Source: Neocallimastix lanati (nom. inval.)
Lineage: Eukaryota > Neocallimastigomycota > Neocallimastigomycetes > Neocallimastigales > Neocallimastigaceae
DNA length: 64,000 bases
Direction: 5' to 3'
NCBI GenBank assembly: GCA_016946835.1
Contig: JACVTC010000023.1
Location: 367,001 to 431,000, forward strand
Made by a program: the position numbers and the translations under genes. Each line of letters opens with the position of its first letter. Position 1 is the stretch's first letter. Positions 61,550 to 64,000 of the stretch are shown one piece after another. The notes beneath the pieces were generated by a model. That model worked only from the letters and a program-made list of their open reading frames with translations. It was not told where the DNA came from and searched no databases.

Positions 61550-62185
61550 GTCTCTTTGGAAATATTTAGAATTATAGAGAATTCCTTAGAATACTTTAGA
61601 AATTAATAAATCTATTTCTAATAAAAATTACAATAATTTTTCTAAACTATTGAAATCATTTAAAATAATATATATTATTATCAATTACTTATTCTGTATA
61701 ATTTAATTATTAATTTTTGTTTTTAAAAATTAGAAATATAAATAAAGCTAAATATCTTATCTATATAAGATATTAATTTATTATTTAAGGCCCATTTAAA
61801 TAATTAAATTATTTTTTGTATATTCTAAAATTCTTAAAAGTCCAATATCTCGGGTTATAGTGGTCTAAATGAGTTGAAATTAATATATGTTATTGATCTC
61901 GAGCAAATATTTCTTACGAATATATTTTTAGGTTTAATTTTAATGGGAATTTTCCATTATTTGTAGAGTTATCGTTATCTTTCATAGAATTATTTTTATC
62001 AATTTCTTAAGAGTTAAATTAAAATTAACTATAATTTTTGTTTCTGATTATTACATATTCCTAGTATTTATTTTTATAATAAAAATTGAATTCAAAATAA
62101 AATTGTCAATAACAAAATTTAATTTCAATTGATCTATTAGTAAATTTTCAATTATAAATACGCTAATATTAACGACATAGTTCGT
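61550..62185 (-). repeat. Diverged inverted copy of LTR C
   Basis: On the minus strand it follows C1: ACTAATAGATCAATTGAAATT, GTCAATAAC, the GAGATATTGGACTTT-type block (inverted, near 61840) and the AAAGAATTC region. Many substitutions and indels. Confidence 0.6.
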
Positions 62186-62948
62186 ATAAATGAAGATAGA
62201 AAATTATAGAATTTTAACGTTACTAGGTCAATATGTTGAATTATATAACATTGATTCAGCAATTATTAATTAAGAATAAAATAATATTTAAAAAGCACTA
62301 TAAATTTAAAATATATTATATTTAATAATTTTCCTTTGAAGAGTTTATAATGATATTTATTTAATAAAAATATGTATCAAATTATTAATATATAATTATT
62401 GTGAAATGCACATGCATCTAATAACCTTACAAAGAGCATAAAAGATGTATTTAATAATTCCTTTATACTTTGTATGTTACATTTAATAAAATATTTATTA
62501 AAGGTAAGAATAAGTATTGAATTATTAACATATAATTGAAATTGAAATCTTTTTATAATTTAAACATTGTTCATAATAAATTATCTAGTTACTATATATT
62601 ACATTCATTAAATTAATACAAGATAATTTTATTTAATTTTTTATTATATATTCATTTAATATAATAATATAAATTTATTTAATAACTATTATTACATCCA
62701 TTTATTATATTAATATTTATTTATTTGTTCATTTAATTTTAGCAAATAACTTAGTCGTTCTATTATGAATATATAAACTATTAATATTTACTTAAAATTA
62801 ATACTATTTTAGTAATTTTTTTGTAAAAGACCGAATTTTATGAATTCAGTATTTTATTTAGCTATTAACCAATAACAATTAAACAAATCATTTCTACGTT
62901 TTAGGGTTAGTCTACCATTGAAGTAAAGTTTGTAGAAAAAAAGCATAA
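62186..62948. other. AT-rich stretch with an inverted LTR promoter fragment
   Basis: At about 62420-62480 an inverted, diverged copy of the CTTACAAAG/TATA/CTTTGTAAG block. No coding otherwise. Confidence 0.4.
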
Positions 62949-63555
62949 CATCTATCACAACAAAAGAATTATTTAGAAGATATTTTAGAAATTTTTGATA
63001 TGAATAAATACAAAATAGCAAAGAATATAATACAGGAAGAAAATGAAGAATTAAGAAGGAAAAAATTTAATATTACAAAATATCAACAGGCAATAGGGAG
63101 TCTTTTATATCTAGTTGTGTCCATTAGACCAGATATTCAATTCCCAGTAAGTAAAGCTTCCAGTAAAGCTAAGAATCCAAATTACAAAGATTGGTATAAT
63201 GTTATAAAAAGTTTCAGATATCTAAAAGGTAAACTAAACTATGAACTTCGTTTCTCAGGTGAAATAAAATAAAATGTTTTCGTGGATGCAGATTACGGAA
63301 GAGAAGAAATCTGAAGATCCAACTATTGGTTTTATTATTAAAATAAGTTCAAGACAGCTATTTACAATAAAGAAAATGAAACCATTTATCTAAAATCAAG
63401 ACACATTAATATAAAATATTATCATATATGAGAACAAATTAAAGAAAAAAAAATTAATCTAAAGTCTGAAGATAATTTATTCGATAGTTTTACAGAATAA
63501 TTATATACTAATTTATTAAATAAGTTTAAAGATTCAATTATGATTAAGTTTTAAT
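62949..63555 (+). pseudogene. Ty1/copia RT end and RNase H relic
   Basis: LSQQKNYLEDILEIFDM, then KYQQAIGSLLYLVVSIRPDIQF (copia RT thumb motif, normally IGSLMYL..TRPDI), then YLKGKLNYELRFSG, stop at 63270-63272, then in continuing and shifted frames VFVDADYG (RNase H DADYA-like), SEDPTIGFI, and KSRHINIKYYHI (copia KTKHIDIRYHF-like) with an in-frame TGA. Several stops and shifts: dead. It lies on the opposite strand to the copia piece in the mosaic. Confidence 0.8.
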
Positions 63556-63568
63556 AATAACTAAACTT

Positions 63569-64000
63569 TAGAAGGAGAGTAAAAATTAAAGTTCAATATG
63601 TAATATATATAATAATTTATTTATTATGATTTAAATACATGATTGTAAATGAGGCTTACGCCATATCATTATTATACAGTATATTATTATAACAAAATGT
63701 GGAAAATGTATACATGTATTATTATTATAAAGTAATAATTAAAAATAATAAATTAATAAAAAATAAGTTAAATAAAAACAAAACATTAAAGTGAAGTTTA
63801 AAATAATTAAATATTATTTAAATATTCATTTAAAATAAAATATTATATTAGCTAATATAAAACCTATATAATTAATTGCTAATAAAATAATAGGTTTTAA
63901 TATTTGTAAAAAATTATCTGTAAAATAGATTATTATTTCACAAAAACACTTAAATTTAATAAAAATAAAACACTAGAGTTATAAAAATTTTTTAGAGTTA
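63569..64000 (+). repeat. Polypurine tract and start of the copia 3' LTR
   Basis: GAAGGAGAG (63571-63579) follows the relic; a TG at 63599 (TGTAATATATATAATAATT) likely begins the LTR, which runs past the window. ATACATG repeats and A/T otherwise. Confidence 0.45.

Noticed and set aside
62903-62910. TTAGGGTTAG, telomere-like
   Set aside because: A single copy with no array.

Overview
This window is a stack of retrotransposons. I see no host protein gene, rRNA or ordinary tRNA in 64 kb. The DNA is very AT-rich (many non-coding stretches are almost only A and T), its proteins carry long Asn runs, and every recognisable protein is Gag or Pol of an LTR retroelement of the Ty3/gypsy or Ty1/copia type. 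An AT-rich eukaryote is certain. An anaerobic gut fungus (Neocallimastigomycota) is my first guess and a dictyostelid-like amoeba is possible, but the window alone cannot decide. A transposon reservoir such as pericentromeric heterochromatin would fit.

Layout. 1-3.5 kb: 3' end of a gypsy element with a chromodomain, its polypurine tract (PPT) and LTR. 3.8-6.4 kb: three solo LTRs. 6.43-14.25 kb: a complete gypsy element (element 1: LTR, primer-binding site (PBS), gag, -1 frameshift cassette, pol, PPT, LTR) with two nonsense codons in pol. 14.26-19.64 kb: a related gypsy element (element 2) that lost RT, RNase H and integrase in an internal deletion. 19.65-47.2 kb: an almost unbroken array of solo LTRs from about 15 families, abutting or nested, plus an unexplained 100-nt cloverleaf-like structure at 22.2 kb. 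47.2-60.4 kb, minus strand: a mosaic of three retroelements, namely gypsy W (5' LTR to integrase), then a copia piece (gag to RT start), then the RT end, RNase H, integrase and 3' LTR of gypsy Z. 60.4-64 kb: decayed LTRs and a copia RT/RNase H relic running into the start of its 3' LTR.

Systems that stand out. (1) Neighbouring LTRs are nearly always joined by a 3-5 nt T-rich linker in the context CA-(A)TTT(T)-TG, with matching ATTT, ATTTT, TTTT or TTTTA target duplications, as if each insertion recreates the next landing site. (2) Nested insertions sit 49-51 bp inside the left end of their host LTR in five cases, although the duplicated 5-mers differ. (3) Many unrelated LTR families place a stem-loop on or just after the TATA box. 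(4) One LTR superfamily carries interleaved inverted repeats (pseudoknot topology) with compensatory changes. (5) Elements 1, 2 and W share a -1 frameshift cassette (slippery heptamer, 7-8 nt spacer, covarying hairpin). (6) The element 2 leader holds three stem-loops with RGAG tetraloops, plausible packaging signals.

Strands of solo LTRs come from TATA/hairpin polarity where I could see it; family letters (A, B, C...) are my own labels.
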